64,000 nucleotides of DNA from CBDCFV01 sp965216425. Lineage in GTDB: Bacteria; Chloroflexota; Dehalococcoidia; Lucifugimonadales; UBA3495. Both the position numbers and the translations under genes were made by a program. Positions 32,246-41,385 of this stretch are shown piece after piece. How positions within the stretch are numbered: position 1 is the first letter of the stretch; each line of letters opens with the position of its first letter. Location of the stretch: NCBI GenBank assembly GCA_965216425.1, contig CBDCFV010000004.1, positions 186,001-250,000 of the forward strand. The letters are read 5' to 3'. The notes under the pieces are model-generated. The model had not been told where the DNA came from and made no database searches. It was given only the letters and a program-made list of their open reading frames with translations.

Positions 32246-33022
32246 CTACTGACCCTGCCATTGGGGCTTTCGCTTCTCGGCGAAAGCCCTTGGACCCTCC
32301 TTGGAGTCTTCCGTGGTAAGAAGCTGGTCGTACATGTGGTAGGTCAGAGAAGAGATGTCCTGGGTGGACATGTTAAGGCCGCGGTAGGCCAACTCTTTGA
32401 AGTACTGCACCGCCAACGGAGCGTTCTCCGCTATCTGGTTCGCCAGCTTCATCGCCTCAGGCATCAACTCGTCGCCGGGAACGACCCTGTTGACGAACCC
32501 GATTTCGTAAGCGCGTTGGGCGGATATGGGCTGGGCGGTGAACACCAGTTCCAACGTAGCCGAAAGGGATATGGCTTTCGGCAGGATGGTGCCGAACGGA
32601 GGTAAAAGGCTCCACTTGGTTTCGGTAATGCCCAGTTGGGCATCTTCCGCCGCTACCCGCAGGTCGCACATCTGGGCGATAGACCAGCCGCCTGCCAGTG
32701 CAAAACCGTTGATAGCGGCGATGAGCGGCTTCCAAGTCTGGGGCCACATGAAAGGCCGGTCCTGTGACATGCTCTGGGAAGCTCTTGCCTGGACACCCTC
32801 GGCATTGTCGGCGGCTCGCTCTTTCAGGTCGCGTCCGGCGCAGAAGGCCCTTCCGGTCCCGGTGATTATCGCCACGAAAGCGTCGCTGTCGCTGTCGAAC
32901 TGCGTGATTGCGTCGCCCAGGTCCTGCCGTAGTTGGCGGTTGATGGAGTTCAGCGAGTCGGGACGGTTCAGGGTTATTACGACGACGTTGTCCCGTTTTT
33001 CGTATAGTACCGTTTCAGCCAT
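32246..33022 (-). CDS. enoyl-CoA hydratase/isomerase family protein
   Basis: 258 residues of the crotonase fold. The oxyanion-hole segments are AFCAGRDLKERA (about 65) and NGFALAGGWSIAQMCDLRVA (about 110); the C-terminal helix is FAEKRKPQWQGQ. One of the two catalytic Glu positions of true hydratases is not obvious (ITETKWSLLPPFGTI), so another crotonase reaction is possible. Probably acts with the acyl-CoA dehydrogenase in degradation of an acyl-CoA. Operon with the bicupin gene. Confidence 0.9.
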   Translation of the reverse strand: MAETVLYEKRDNVVVITLNRPDSLNSINRQLRQDLGDAITQFDSDSDAFVAIITGTGRAFCAGRDLKERAADNAEGVQARASQSMSQDRPFMWPQTWKPLIAAINGFALAGGWSIAQMCDLRVAAEDAQLGITETKWSLLPPFGTILPKAISLSATLELVFTAQPISAQRAYEIGFVNRVVPGDELMPEAMKLANQIAENAPLAVQYFKELAYRGLNMSTQDISSLTYHMYDQLLTTEDSKEGPRAFAEKRKPQWQGQ

Positions 33023-33059
33023 TCAATTCCTCTCTACCATTACCCCCGCTTGCACAGGA

Positions 33060-33140
33060 ATCTACATCTACCGTCATTCCGCGCAAGTGGGAATCCATAT
33101 CTTTGTCGTCATTCCCGCGCAGGCGGGAATCCATCAAGCG
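33060..33140. repeat. two REP-like palindromes
   Basis: Adjacent copies of the 'cattcccgcgcaggcgggaatccat' family (one degenerate near 33075-33098, one near 33110-33135). The second overlaps the 3' end of the HIT gene (stop near 33134). Confidence 0.6.
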
Positions 33141-33472
33141 TATTCGCCAAGGTACACGCCGCCAATGACGTGCAGGTGGCCGTGGCTCTGGCTTTGCAGG
33201 CCGTCACGCCCGAAATTAGACAAAATGCGGAAGCCCCCTGGAGCAAAGGCCGTACCCAACTCCACGGCGATGTTCCCCAGCCTTGGCATCAACCCGTTGC
33301 TCCACATATCGAACTGGTCCAAGTGCTGCTTGGGCATCACCAGCAACATCACCGGCACCCAGGTCAGCCGGTTCCTGATTACCATTATGTCGTTGTCCAC
33401 GTACCATATTTTGGCATCCCGGTCATGGTACTGGGTGATGTTGCAGAACACGCAATTGGGCCGGAAACTCAA
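33134..33472 (-). CDS. HIT-family nucleotide hydrolase/transferase
   Basis: 112 residues. The signature QSQSHGHLHVIGG carries the histidine triad (H-x-H-x-H). The N-terminal CVFCNITQY holds a CxxC pair, usually zinc-binding in this family. HIT proteins hydrolyse dinucleoside polyphosphates or nucleoside phosphoramidates. The gene's last codons run into a REP-like palindrome, so the C-terminus (GVYLGEYA) may be shortened. Confidence 0.88.
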   Translation of the reverse strand: MSFRPNCVFCNITQYHDRDAKIWYVDNDIMVIRNRLTWVPVMLLVMPKQHLDQFDMWSNGLMPRLGNIAVELGTAFAPGGFRILSNFGRDGLQSQSHGHLHVIGGVYLGEYA

Positions 33473-33580
33473 ACTGAGATACTCCCTTGGCCTGGAATAC
33501 GGCCATTAGCCAAGCGTTTGTGAATATATATTCAGCTATACACCTTGTCAACCGGAGTCATTTTGCCTGAAAACCGACGC

Positions 33581-33610
33581 TTGACACTTTTCGAATAGTG
33601 ACTCTATAAT
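33581..33610 (+). promoter_or_regulatory. sigma-70 promoter of pyrG
   Basis: TTGACA (33581-33586) and TATAAT (33605-33610), both perfect consensus, separated by 18 bases. This is the best promoter match in the window and lies about 125 bp before the pyrG start. Confidence 0.85.
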
Positions 33611-33736
33611 GTTAATCAGTCCCCTACGCGGGGCCCCATTTCCTCGTTGCGCTCCACGTTTCTTGTATTATCCAACCCTGCTCCTGCTTTATCTGATGTA
33701 TGCCTAAGCCTTTTCCCGGACATTCAGGATCGGCAC

Positions 33737-35368
33737 GTGGCCACTAAGTATATTTTTGTCACCGGGGGAGTGGTCAGCTCACTCGGCAAAGGGATCAGCG
33801 TCGCATCCATCGGCCGCATCCTCAAGAGCCGGGGGTTATCGGTTTCGGTAGTCAAGCTCGACCCCTACCTGAATGTCGATCCGGGCACCATGTCCCCCTA
33901 CCAGCACGGGGAAGTATTTGTCACCGCCGACGGTGGGGAAACCGACCTCGACTTGGGCCACTACGAACGGTTTATCGACGCCGACCTCACCCGCGCATCC
34001 AACCTGACTGCCGGTGAGGTCTACTTGGACCTTATCAGTAAAGAGCGGCGGGGTGACTTTCTCGGCGGCACCATCCAAGCCGTTCCCCATGTAACCAACG
34101 TGATCAAGCAGCGTATCATCAACTTAGCCGAAACCCACAACGTCGATGTAGTGGTGGTGGAAGTGGGCGGCACGGTGGGAGACATTGAAGGACTTCCCTT
34201 CCTGGAGGCCATTCGCCAAGTCCGAAACGACGTCGGCCGCGACAACGTTTACTATATCCACCTGACCCTGCTTCCTTACTTGGCCGCCGCCCAGGAGTTG
34301 AAGACCAAGCCCACCCAGCACAGCGTCAAAGAGTTGCGGGCTATCGGCATCCAACCAGACGCTATCCTTTGCCGGAGCGACTTTCCTGTATCCGACTCGA
34401 TTCGTGAGAAGATATCCTCCTTCTGCGATGTTCCTCAACTAGCGGTTATTCCTTTAACAACGGTGGACAACGTGTACGAGGTCCCGCTCATATTGGAAGA
34501 GGCCGGGTTGGGGGACATCATCCTGGACTCATTGGGGCTGGATGCCCGGTCAAGAGGTATGACTGATTGGGCCGGCATGGTCGAGCGGATGAAAAACGTC
34601 AAAGAGACTGTGCCCATCGCATTGGTGGGCAAGTACGTGGAGTACCCAGACTCCTACCTGTCGGTGAGGGAAGCCCTGCGCCACGCCGGGTTGCACCACG
34701 ATAAAGCAGTGGACATTCAATGGGTGCACTCCGAAGACGTGGAAAAATACGGCCCCGACTCGCTGTTGGGCAGTGCGTGCGGCATAATAGTCCCCGGTGG
34801 CTTCGGCCCGCGCGGGGTGGAAGGAATGGTCGACACGGTCCAATACGCGCGGCAACACCAAGTGCCTTACTTGGGCCTGTGCTTGGGGTTGCAGGTAATG
34901 GTAATCGAGTGGGCCCGTAATATGATGGGCTTGAAGGCCGCCAATTCTTCCGAATTGGACCCGGATACGCCCCACCCGGTCATAGACATCATGCCCAACC
35001 AGCGCGGGGTTACCGAGATGGGCGGCACTATGCGGCTGGGCCGGTATCCCTGCCGGCCAGTGCCGAATACACTGACCATGGACGCTTACCGGGAAAGTTT
35101 GGTGTGGGAGCGGCATCGCCACCGGTTCGAGTTGAACAACGCCTATCGCGAGGCCCTGGAAAACTCCGGATTGGTAATGGCCGGACTGTCGCCCGATGGG
35201 GAGTTGGTGGAGACCGGGGAGGTTAAAGACCATCCCTACATGGTGGGGGTCCAGTTTCATCCCGAGTTCCGGTCCCGGCCCAACAGGCCGCACCCGTTGT
35301 TCAGCGGCTTTTTCGCCGCCGCGGCCGGCACTATACGCGAGGGAGAACAGCGGCCGCTGCCTTTGTAA
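33737..35368 (+). CDS. pyrG: CTP synthase
   Basis: 543 residues from the GTG at 33737, matching the family's start (ATKYIFVTGGVVSSLGKG) and length. It aminates UTP to CTP using glutamine. The N-terminal synthetase domain has the P-loop-like GGVVSSLGKG and DPYLNVDPGTMSPYQHGEVF; the C-terminal class I glutamine amidotransferase has the nucleophile Cys about 380 in YLGLCLGLQ and the His-Glu of VGVQFHPEF. Essential pyrimidine gene. A consensus promoter lies upstream; the following genes (small coiled-coil protein, transaldolase, rho) are on the same strand. Confidence 0.97.
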   Translation: MATKYIFVTGGVVSSLGKGISVASIGRILKSRGLSVSVVKLDPYLNVDPGTMSPYQHGEVFVTADGGETDLDLGHYERFIDADLTRASNLTAGEVYLDLISKERRGDFLGGTIQAVPHVTNVIKQRIINLAETHNVDVVVVEVGGTVGDIEGLPFLEAIRQVRNDVGRDNVYYIHLTLLPYLAAAQELKTKPTQHSVKELRAIGIQPDAILCRSDFPVSDSIREKISSFCDVPQLAVIPLTTVDNVYEVPLILEEAGLGDIILDSLGLDARSRGMTDWAGMVERMKNVKETVPIALVGKYVEYPDSYLSVREALRHAGLHHDKAVDIQWVHSEDVEKYGPDSLLGSACGIIVPGGFGPRGVEGMVDTVQYARQHQVPYLGLCLGLQVMVIEWARNMMGLKAANSSELDPDTPHPVIDIMPNQRGVTEMGGTMRLGRYPCRPVPNTLTMDAYRESLVWERHRHRFELNNAYREALENSGLVMAGLSPDGELVETGEVKDHPYMVGVQFHPEFRSRPNRPHPLFSGFFAAAAGTIREGEQRPLPL

Positions 35369-35442
35369 CGTTTCATGACGAGAGTATTTCAACGTATGAG
35401 AAGACAGATCACCCTGGGATTTCAAAGGTAAGACCAACCGTT

Positions 35443-35760
35443 ATGTCAGCAGACACTATTGCCGTCATCACCACCGTCATCACCGTAGGGATACTGTCAT
35501 TCGGCGCGACGGCGGCCATGTTCCAAATGCAGTACAAACGGATGGACTCCCTCGAGAACCGGGTTGGTGCCCTGGAACACCGGATCACCGCCTTTGAACA
35601 GCGGGTAGAGAACCGGTTCGCAACCTTGGGAAAGCGCTTGGATGACCGGTTAAGCGCCTTCGAGGCCCGGTTCTCCACGCTGGAGCAGCGGCAAGCTCGT
35701 CTCGAGGGCATGATAGAAGGGATTATCGAAATACTCTCCCGTGCCCCCCAATCAGCCTAA
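35443..35760 (+). CDS. membrane-anchored coiled-coil small protein
   Basis: 105 residues. One predicted membrane span at the N-terminus (IAVITTVITVGILSFGATAA), followed by about 65 residues of regular coiled coil with heptad-like repeats (LENRVGALEHRITAFEQRVE, RLDDRLSAFEARFSTLEQRQ). Only 17 bp separate it from the transaldolase gene, so the two are probably co-transcribed. Similar small proteins occur widely without known function; a scaffold role is possible. Confidence 0.65.
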   Translation: MSADTIAVITTVITVGILSFGATAAMFQMQYKRMDSLENRVGALEHRITAFEQRVENRFATLGKRLDDRLSAFEARFSTLEQRQARLEGMIEGIIEILSRAPQSA

Positions 35761-35777
35761 CCAAGAGATGTGACGAA

Positions 35778-36434
35778 ATGAGACTGTTCTTGGACACTGC
35801 CAATATGCAGGAAATCCGCGACGGAGTCCGTCTGGGCGTCGTCAGCGGGGTGACCACTAACCCGTCCCTGGCTGCCATCGAGGGTATCGGTAACCGGGAG
35901 AATTATCGCGCCGCAGTACAGGAGATTTCCGACATTCTCGACGGTCCCATTTCCGTTGAAGTGGTCAGTCTGGACGCCCAAGGGATGATTGAAGAGGGCC
36001 GGGAAATCGCCGAGTGGATTCCCAATCCTTGGGTAAAAATCCCAAGCACCTCCGCTGGATTCGAGGCCATATCTACCTTGGCCAAGGACGGCATCAAGGT
36101 TAACCAGACTTTGTGCTTCTCCTTGAACCAAGCCATTCTTGGCGCTCAAGCCGGTTCCCACGCGGTCAGTCCATTCGTGGGCCGGTTGGACGACATCGGC
36201 CAGCAAGGTATGGACCTGGTCGAAGAGATAGTCTCTGTCTTCAACCAGCAAAAAATAGAGACCCAAGTGCTTGCGGCCAGCATCCGGAACCCGCTGCATT
36301 GCTCCTGTGCCGCCAAGGCCGGCGCCCACATCGCCACCGTCCCGTACAAGGTCCTGTTGCAAATGGTGCAGCACCCTTTGACCGACTCTGGCGTCAGCAG
36401 GTTCCTGGCGGACTGGCAGAAAGCCGGAGATTAG
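35778..36434 (+). CDS. transaldolase (TalC/FSA-like)
   Basis: 218 residues, the short form of the family. The Schiff-base Lys87 lies in NPWVKIPST; the beginning FLDTANMQEI and GVTTNPSLAA, and the later AASIRNPLH and AHIATVPYKVL segments, are conserved. It transfers dihydroxyacetone units in the pentose phosphate pathway, or acts as fructose-6-phosphate aldolase; the two cannot be separated by eye. Shares the pyrG-rho block. Confidence 0.93.
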   Translation: MRLFLDTANMQEIRDGVRLGVVSGVTTNPSLAAIEGIGNRENYRAAVQEISDILDGPISVEVVSLDAQGMIEEGREIAEWIPNPWVKIPSTSAGFEAISTLAKDGIKVNQTLCFSLNQAILGAQAGSHAVSPFVGRLDDIGQQGMDLVEEIVSVFNQQKIETQVLAASIRNPLHCSCAAKAGAHIATVPYKVLLQMVQHPLTDSGVSRFLADWQKAGD

Positions 36435-36571
36435 GGAATGCTTAAGGCCGTTAATCAGGGACTTTGCTCCTTTACCGTTTATCAATCGTTTGTTTTCAAT
36501 CCCCCTCGATTCAGTTCTCCCCTTACAAGATCAACAGACATATTCCTTCCCTTTAACGTAACGAGGTGAAC

Positions 36572-37861
36572 ATGGCGACTACGCAGAGAGTTATGGAAGT
36601 GGCGGACTTGGGCGCCAAGAGCAAAGACGAGCTTTTGGTGCTTGCCCAGGAAGCCGGAATCGCCGACAGGGGGCCCTTGGACCACTTGCGCCGGGAGGAG
36701 TTGCTTAGCCGCTTGTTCCAAGCCGCCTCCGCCCAACAAGCGCTGCTGTCATCCGGCATCCTGGAGGTCATGGACGAAGGGTACGGCTTCCTGCGTCGGA
36801 TCGCCGTCCGCGGCGGCAGCGGGGACGTCTACATTTCCCAGTCGCAAATACGCCGTTTTGGGCTGCGGACCGGCGACACCGTTACCGGCCAAGTGCGCCC
36901 TCCCAAAGAGGGAGAACGCTACTTTGGCTTGGTCCGGGTGGAAAAGATCAACGGGATGGACACCGACCAAGCCAATTCCCGTTCCCGCACCGCCTTCGAG
37001 CACTTGACGCCCATCTTCCCCGAAAAGCAGATCATTCTCGAGACCAGCGGCAACAATCTGGCCACCCGCATGGTTGACCTATTTGCGCCCATAGGGCTGG
37101 GGCAGCGCGGCTTGATCGTGTCGCCCCCCAAGGCCGGCAAGACCACCATGCTGAAGAACATCGCCCACGGGGTGACCAACAATTGCCCGGATGCCATCCT
37201 CATGGTGGTGCTGATCGGTGAGCGGCCGGAAGAAGTAACCGACATGCGCCGGGCTATAGACGGCGACGTTTTCGCTTCCACCTTTGACGACTCGGTGGAA
37301 GACCAGTGTCGGGTTGGGGAGTTGGCCTTGGAGCGCGCCAAGCGGTTGGTTGAGTTCGGCAACGACGTGGTAATACTGCTCGACAGCATCACTCGCTTGA
37401 CCCGGGCCTACAACCTTGCGGTTCCTTCCAGCGGCCGCACCCTGTCGGGTGGCATCGACCCCGTCGCCCTTTATCCCCCCAAGAAATTCATCGGCGCGGC
37501 CCGCAACATCGAAGAGGGCGGCAGCTTGACCATCATCGCCAACTGTTTGGTTGACACCGGTTCCCGCATGGACGAAGTCATCTACGAGGAGTTCAAGGGC
37601 ACCGGCAACATGGAGTTGCACTTGGACCGCCGCTTGGCGGAGCGCCGTTTCTTCCCCGCGGTGGACATCATCCGCAGCGGCACCCGGCGTGAGGAACTGC
37701 TCTTCAGCGAGGAAACCCTGAAGCAAATCTGGCTCCTGCGCCGGATGGTGAGCCTTATCTCCAACGATGGCTCAGCCAACGCCACAGAGCGGGTTCTGGA
37801 GCGCATGGCCAAGACGGGCTCCAACGCCGAATTCCTGACCAACCTGAACAAAGAAGCATAG
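36572..37861 (+). CDS. rho: transcription termination factor Rho
   Basis: 429 residues from the ATG at 36572 (GAGG 5 bases upstream); an in-frame GTG two codons earlier is less likely. Order: N-terminal Rho-N helical domain (AKSKDELLVLAQEAG), the RNA-binding cold-shock-like domain (GILEVMDEGYGFLRR), then the RecA-like motor with the P-loop SPPKAGKTTMLKNIA, the Walker B VVILLDSITRL and the Q/R-loops near AYNLAVPSSGRTLSGG. Hexameric helicase that ends transcription. Complete and normal in length. Confidence 0.97.
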   Translation: MATTQRVMEVADLGAKSKDELLVLAQEAGIADRGPLDHLRREELLSRLFQAASAQQALLSSGILEVMDEGYGFLRRIAVRGGSGDVYISQSQIRRFGLRTGDTVTGQVRPPKEGERYFGLVRVEKINGMDTDQANSRSRTAFEHLTPIFPEKQIILETSGNNLATRMVDLFAPIGLGQRGLIVSPPKAGKTTMLKNIAHGVTNNCPDAILMVVLIGERPEEVTDMRRAIDGDVFASTFDDSVEDQCRVGELALERAKRLVEFGNDVVILLDSITRLTRAYNLAVPSSGRTLSGGIDPVALYPPKKFIGAARNIEEGGSLTIIANCLVDTGSRMDEVIYEEFKGTGNMELHLDRRLAERRFFPAVDIIRSGTRREELLFSEETLKQIWLLRRMVSLISNDGSANATERVLERMAKTGSNAEFLTNLNKEA

Positions 37862-37929
37862 ACGACCTCAACCGGCCTCCGTCCCTTGGACACACTTTCA
37901 AGCCCAATATAACGCGGGAGGCTCAGGTT

Positions 37930-39687
37930 ATGCCGCAGTCGCCGGAGTACAAGGTTATCAGGGAACGCAACGTTATGGTTCCCATGCGCGACGGCGTGAG
38001 GCTGGCCACCGATGTGTACCGCCCCGATTCTCCGGGGCGCTTCCCGGTGCTGGTCACCAGAGGCCCCTACGGGAAGGACGGGTACGCCGACAACCAGGAA
38101 CATTCCATCTGGTTCTTTCCCCAGCGGGGCTATGCGGTGGTCAGCCAGGACTGCCGGGGCCGCTTCGAGTCGGAAGGGGAATACGATCCCCTGTTCCAGG
38201 AAGGATTGGATGGGTACGACACTGTGGAATGGGCCGCCCGCCAGCCTTGGTCCAACGGCCGCGTAGCCACCACCGGCCAGTCCTACCTGGGGGCCACCCA
38301 ATACACCCTTGCCGCCACCAACCCTTTGCCCCCGCACCTTCAGACCATGGTCCCGGTGTCAGCCTCTTCAGATTTCCACCAGAGTTGGGTGTACCACACC
38401 GGCGGAGCTATGGAGTGGGGCTGGACGGTGCCCTATGCCATCCACAAGGGCCGCAACACCCTGGAGCGGGCGGGCCGCCGCGATTTGCTGGCCCAGATGG
38501 ACGAGTACGTGCTGGAGGCCGACAACTTCGCCCAACCGCTGCGCGATTCTTGGTACCGCCACCTGCCCTTGCGGGACTGGATCGACCGCTTGAAGGAGAC
38601 GGCGCCTTATTTCAGCGAATACTTCGACCAGGAATCGGACGGGCCGTATTGGTGGGAGATTAACCTCCTCCGCCATATAGAAAGCATCAACCTGCCCATG
38701 TTCCACGTTAGTTCCTGGTACGACATATTCCTGGAAGGCGCCCTGAATACCTACCAAGCGATGCGGGAACGGGCGCCGACCGCCCAAGCCCGCAATAACC
38801 AGAAGCTGCTGGTGGGGCCTTGGGCGCATATCAGGCCCTATACCGCGCCGACCTCCGGGGATACCGGCGACATCGACTTCGGTCCTGAGGCTCGCATAGA
38901 ACTTCACGAGCACATGCTGCGGTGGTACGACTATTGGCTGAAGGACATCCAAACGGGGGTAATGGAAGAGCCGCCGGTGACAATCTTCGTGATGGGCGAA
39001 AACCGCTGGCGGGCCGAGAATGAATGGCCTCTTGCCCGCACCCATTACACTCGCTACTATTTCCACGCCGAAGCCCCGGCCAACACTCGCAACGGCGCCG
39101 GGACACTGTCCACCGCTCCCCCGGGCGATCAGCCTGCCGACTCTTACGTTTACGACCCGGACGATCCGGCGCCCACCCTGCGGGGAAGCACGTTGATAAT
39201 GCCCCACGGAGTCCAGGACCAACGCAACGTGGAAGGCCGGCAGGACGTTTTGGTCTATACCTCCGGCCCTCTGGAACGCGATGTGGAAATCACCGGCCCC
39301 ATCAAAGTGCGCTTGTTCGCCACCAGTACCGCCACGGACACCGACTTTACCGCCAAGCTGGTGGACGTCCGCCCCGATGGGTACGCCCATAACCTCCAGG
39401 ACGGCATCATCCGAGCGCGGTACCGCACCTCCGCGGCGGAGCCGTCGCTCATCGAGCCGGGGCGGGTCTACCAGTATGAAATCGACCTGTGGTCGACAAG
39501 CCACTTGGTCAAGGCCGGCCACCGGCTACGGGTTGAGGTGTCAAGTAGCAATTTCCCCCGGTTCGACCGCAACCCCAATACCGGGGCGCCTATTGGCCAG
39601 GACAGCCGGATGGAAACCGCCCGGCAGACCGTCTACCATTCTACGGACCACCCGTCGCATATCGTCCTGCCCATCATACCCCGATAA
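37930..39687 (+). CDS. CocE/NonD-family hydrolase
   Basis: 585 residues. An alpha/beta-hydrolase catalytic domain with nucleophile Ser118 in TTGQSYLGATQ and the N-terminal MVPMRDGVRLATDVYRP motif, a helical cap, and a C-terminal jelly-roll domain (EITGPIKVRLFATSTATDTD onward) typical of cocaine esterase/X-Pro dipeptidyl peptidase S15. No signal peptide. Such enzymes hydrolyse esters or N-terminal acylated amino acids; the substrate is not evident. GGGAGG precedes the start. Ends before a tract of repeated 'cattccc' sequence. Confidence 0.92.
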   Translation: MPQSPEYKVIRERNVMVPMRDGVRLATDVYRPDSPGRFPVLVTRGPYGKDGYADNQEHSIWFFPQRGYAVVSQDCRGRFESEGEYDPLFQEGLDGYDTVEWAARQPWSNGRVATTGQSYLGATQYTLAATNPLPPHLQTMVPVSASSDFHQSWVYHTGGAMEWGWTVPYAIHKGRNTLERAGRRDLLAQMDEYVLEADNFAQPLRDSWYRHLPLRDWIDRLKETAPYFSEYFDQESDGPYWWEINLLRHIESINLPMFHVSSWYDIFLEGALNTYQAMRERAPTAQARNNQKLLVGPWAHIRPYTAPTSGDTGDIDFGPEARIELHEHMLRWYDYWLKDIQTGVMEEPPVTIFVMGENRWRAENEWPLARTHYTRYYFHAEAPANTRNGAGTLSTAPPGDQPADSYVYDPDDPAPTLRGSTLIMPHGVQDQRNVEGRQDVLVYTSGPLERDVEITGPIKVRLFATSTATDTDFTAKLVDVRPDGYAHNLQDGIIRARYRTSAAEPSLIEPGRVYQYEIDLWSTSHLVKAGHRLRVEVSSSNFPRFDRNPNTGAPIGQDSRMETARQTVYHSTDHPSHIVLPIIPR

Positions 39688-39699
39688 GCGAAGTCCCGC

Positions 39700-39800
39700 T
39701 CTCACCCTCATCCCACCATTCCCTCATCCAGCCATTCCCGCCCTCATCCCATCATTCCTGCCCGCAACTCGTCATTCCCGCGCAGGCGGGAATCCGGACC
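39700..39800. repeat. REP-like palindrome with a run of 'cattcc' imperfect units
   Basis: Several 'catcccaccattcc'-like units precede a canonical 'cgtcattcccgcgcaggcggg' palindrome (about 39770-39795), a member of the dispersed family. Confidence 0.55.
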
Positions 39801-39918
39801 GACGCCCGGAATTGACACCCCTTACCTGCGGCACTACACTCACCCCAACTTGAAACCCGCCGCGTTCGTGCTGTTGCCGCACAGCGAAGGCCGGATATAA
39901 CACGGGAAGGAAAACGAT

Positions 39919-40377
39919 ATGGCTGAGACGCTGAAATACATCGAACTGCTGAACGACATTCGGCTTCAGGAAACCTGCGCCGGGATATTCCTGAAGGCTT
40001 GGGCCGAGAAGACCACCAGCTCGGACCTGAAAGGATGCCTGTCCCTGGTGGCGGAAAGGGAGACCAGTCACGGTGACATCTTTGAACGCCGTATTCGGGA
40101 GTTGGGTTACTCGGCGTATGAGAAGGAAGACCCCATTTTCGCCGACCGGCTGCGAGTCGCGTCGTCTGATATGACCGACGTAGAGAAGATTGCTTGGATG
40201 CGGGATGCCCAGTCGCGGGCGCCCAAGCCAACGGTCCGTGAGCGGTACGAAGCCGCGGCGGAAGACGAGTCTGTCGACCCGTTGACCCGTTCCCTCATTC
40301 GATGGTTTACCGGCGTCGAGGACGACTCCGGCGCCTCCATGCGCCAAGTCTACGCCAAATTGGAGCAGGCGGGCTAA
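39919..40377 (+). CDS. ferritin/rubrerythrin-like small protein
   Basis: 152 residues, mostly helical. Helix 1 has IELLNDIRLQETCAGIFLKA, helix 2 has SLVAERETSHGDIFERRIRE, whose E-x2-H motif resembles one half of a ferritin-like di-iron site; the second E-x2-H is not clear. It is a plausible four-helix protein but metal binding is uncertain. GGAAGG precedes the ATG. The stop codon overlaps the left end of a repeat element (40374-40517). Confidence 0.6.
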   Translation: MAETLKYIELLNDIRLQETCAGIFLKAWAEKTTSSDLKGCLSLVAERETSHGDIFERRIRELGYSAYEKEDPIFADRLRVASSDMTDVEKIAWMRDAQSRAPKPTVRERYEAAAEDESVDPLTRSLIRWFTGVEDDSGASMRQVYAKLEQAG

Positions 40378-40517
40378 GAGGCCATCTCAAACCTGTCGCA
40401 CTACCCAACCCGCCATTCCCTCCAACTCGTCATTCCCGCGAATGCGGGATTCTATCGGTTTCGGTCAGCGACTGGGAGATGTCAACATGAACCGTTAGTT
40501 TTGAGACAGTCACCAAG
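40374..40517 (+). repeat. about 144-bp repeat with inverted ends and REP core
   Basis: Left end CTAAGAGGCCATCTCAAACC and right end (40498-40517) GTTTTGAGACAG.. are imperfect inverted repeats; the core is the 'cgtcattcccgcgaatgcggg' palindrome near 40428-40455. Same family as 51265-51415 and 61173-61320. The left end supplies the stop codon of the preceding gene. Confidence 0.6.
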
Positions 40518-40599
40518 TCGTCCCATTGGTCACTCTCGCTTCGTTGCCCGGTAACCAAGGATATACGGATATCGCATCATTCGATGAGGGGTGTAGTTC

Positions 40600-41361
40600 A
40601 TGGCAACTCTGGACGTCTTGACCTACGGGTTTGCTCTCAACACCGACCAAGGCTCCTTCGGCTACTCTACTAATTCCCTGCTGCGGGTGGGCAGCCATAA
40701 CATCCTGATTGACACCGGGCCGTCGTCGCGCCGCCCATTCCTGTACCGCGCGCTGCAAAGCAAGGATTTGACGCCCGACGACATCGACATCGTCATCCTG
40801 ACCCACATGCATTGGGACCACTGCCAGAACACCGACCTGTTTCGCAACGCCCGTGTCCTGGTGAACCCCACCGAGATCGACTACGCCCGCAACCCCAACC
40901 AGTGGGACTTGGCCGTGGCAGCCGGAATGGCGGATATGATGCGCAACATGAAAGTTGAGCCGGTGTCGGAGGGCGACGTTATAGTCGAGGGTGTTTCGGT
41001 ACTGGAGACGCCGGGCCATACAAAGGGGCACATGAGCATTCTGGCCAATGTCGACGGCGAAGATGTCCTTATCGCGGGAGACGCCATGCCGGAGAGCGGC
41101 ACGGTGGCGCGGGGCATTCCGTACAACATCTTCTGGGACGTGGAAGACGCCTACGCCAGCGTAGAAAAGATGGTCGCTTCCTCCAAAGTATTTTATCCCG
41201 GCCACGATCGCCCCTTCCGGGTGGAAGGCGACGAGATTGTGTACCTCCACGGCCCGTCCAATATCGAGGTATTGAACAGCACCGAGGGAGGGGGCACTAC
41301 CTCTTTGACCTTCACCGTCAGCGCCGCCAGAACGGTCAACGTAGACATCGTTCAAAAATAG
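40600..41361 (+). CDS. metallo-beta-lactamase-fold hydrolase (lactonase-like)
   Basis: 253 residues. The zinc motif THMHWDHCQN (HxHxDH), a second-His region (VLETPGHTKGHMSIL), the Asp in IAGDAMPESG and the late FYPGHDRPF His define a di-zinc MBL-fold enzyme. The layout resembles N-acyl homoserine lactonases of the AiiA/AttM type, but substrate is not certain. GAGGGG precedes the ATG. The M24-like gene follows after 24 bp; probably one operon. Confidence 0.9.
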   Translation: MATLDVLTYGFALNTDQGSFGYSTNSLLRVGSHNILIDTGPSSRRPFLYRALQSKDLTPDDIDIVILTHMHWDHCQNTDLFRNARVLVNPTEIDYARNPNQWDLAVAAGMADMMRNMKVEPVSEGDVIVEGVSVLETPGHTKGHMSILANVDGEDVLIAGDAMPESGTVARGIPYNIFWDVEDAYASVEKMVASSKVFYPGHDRPFRVEGDEIVYLHGPSNIEVLNSTEGGGTTSLTFTVSAARTVNVDIVQK

Positions 41362-41385
41362 CCTTACAAAGGCTGGAGGTCCAAC

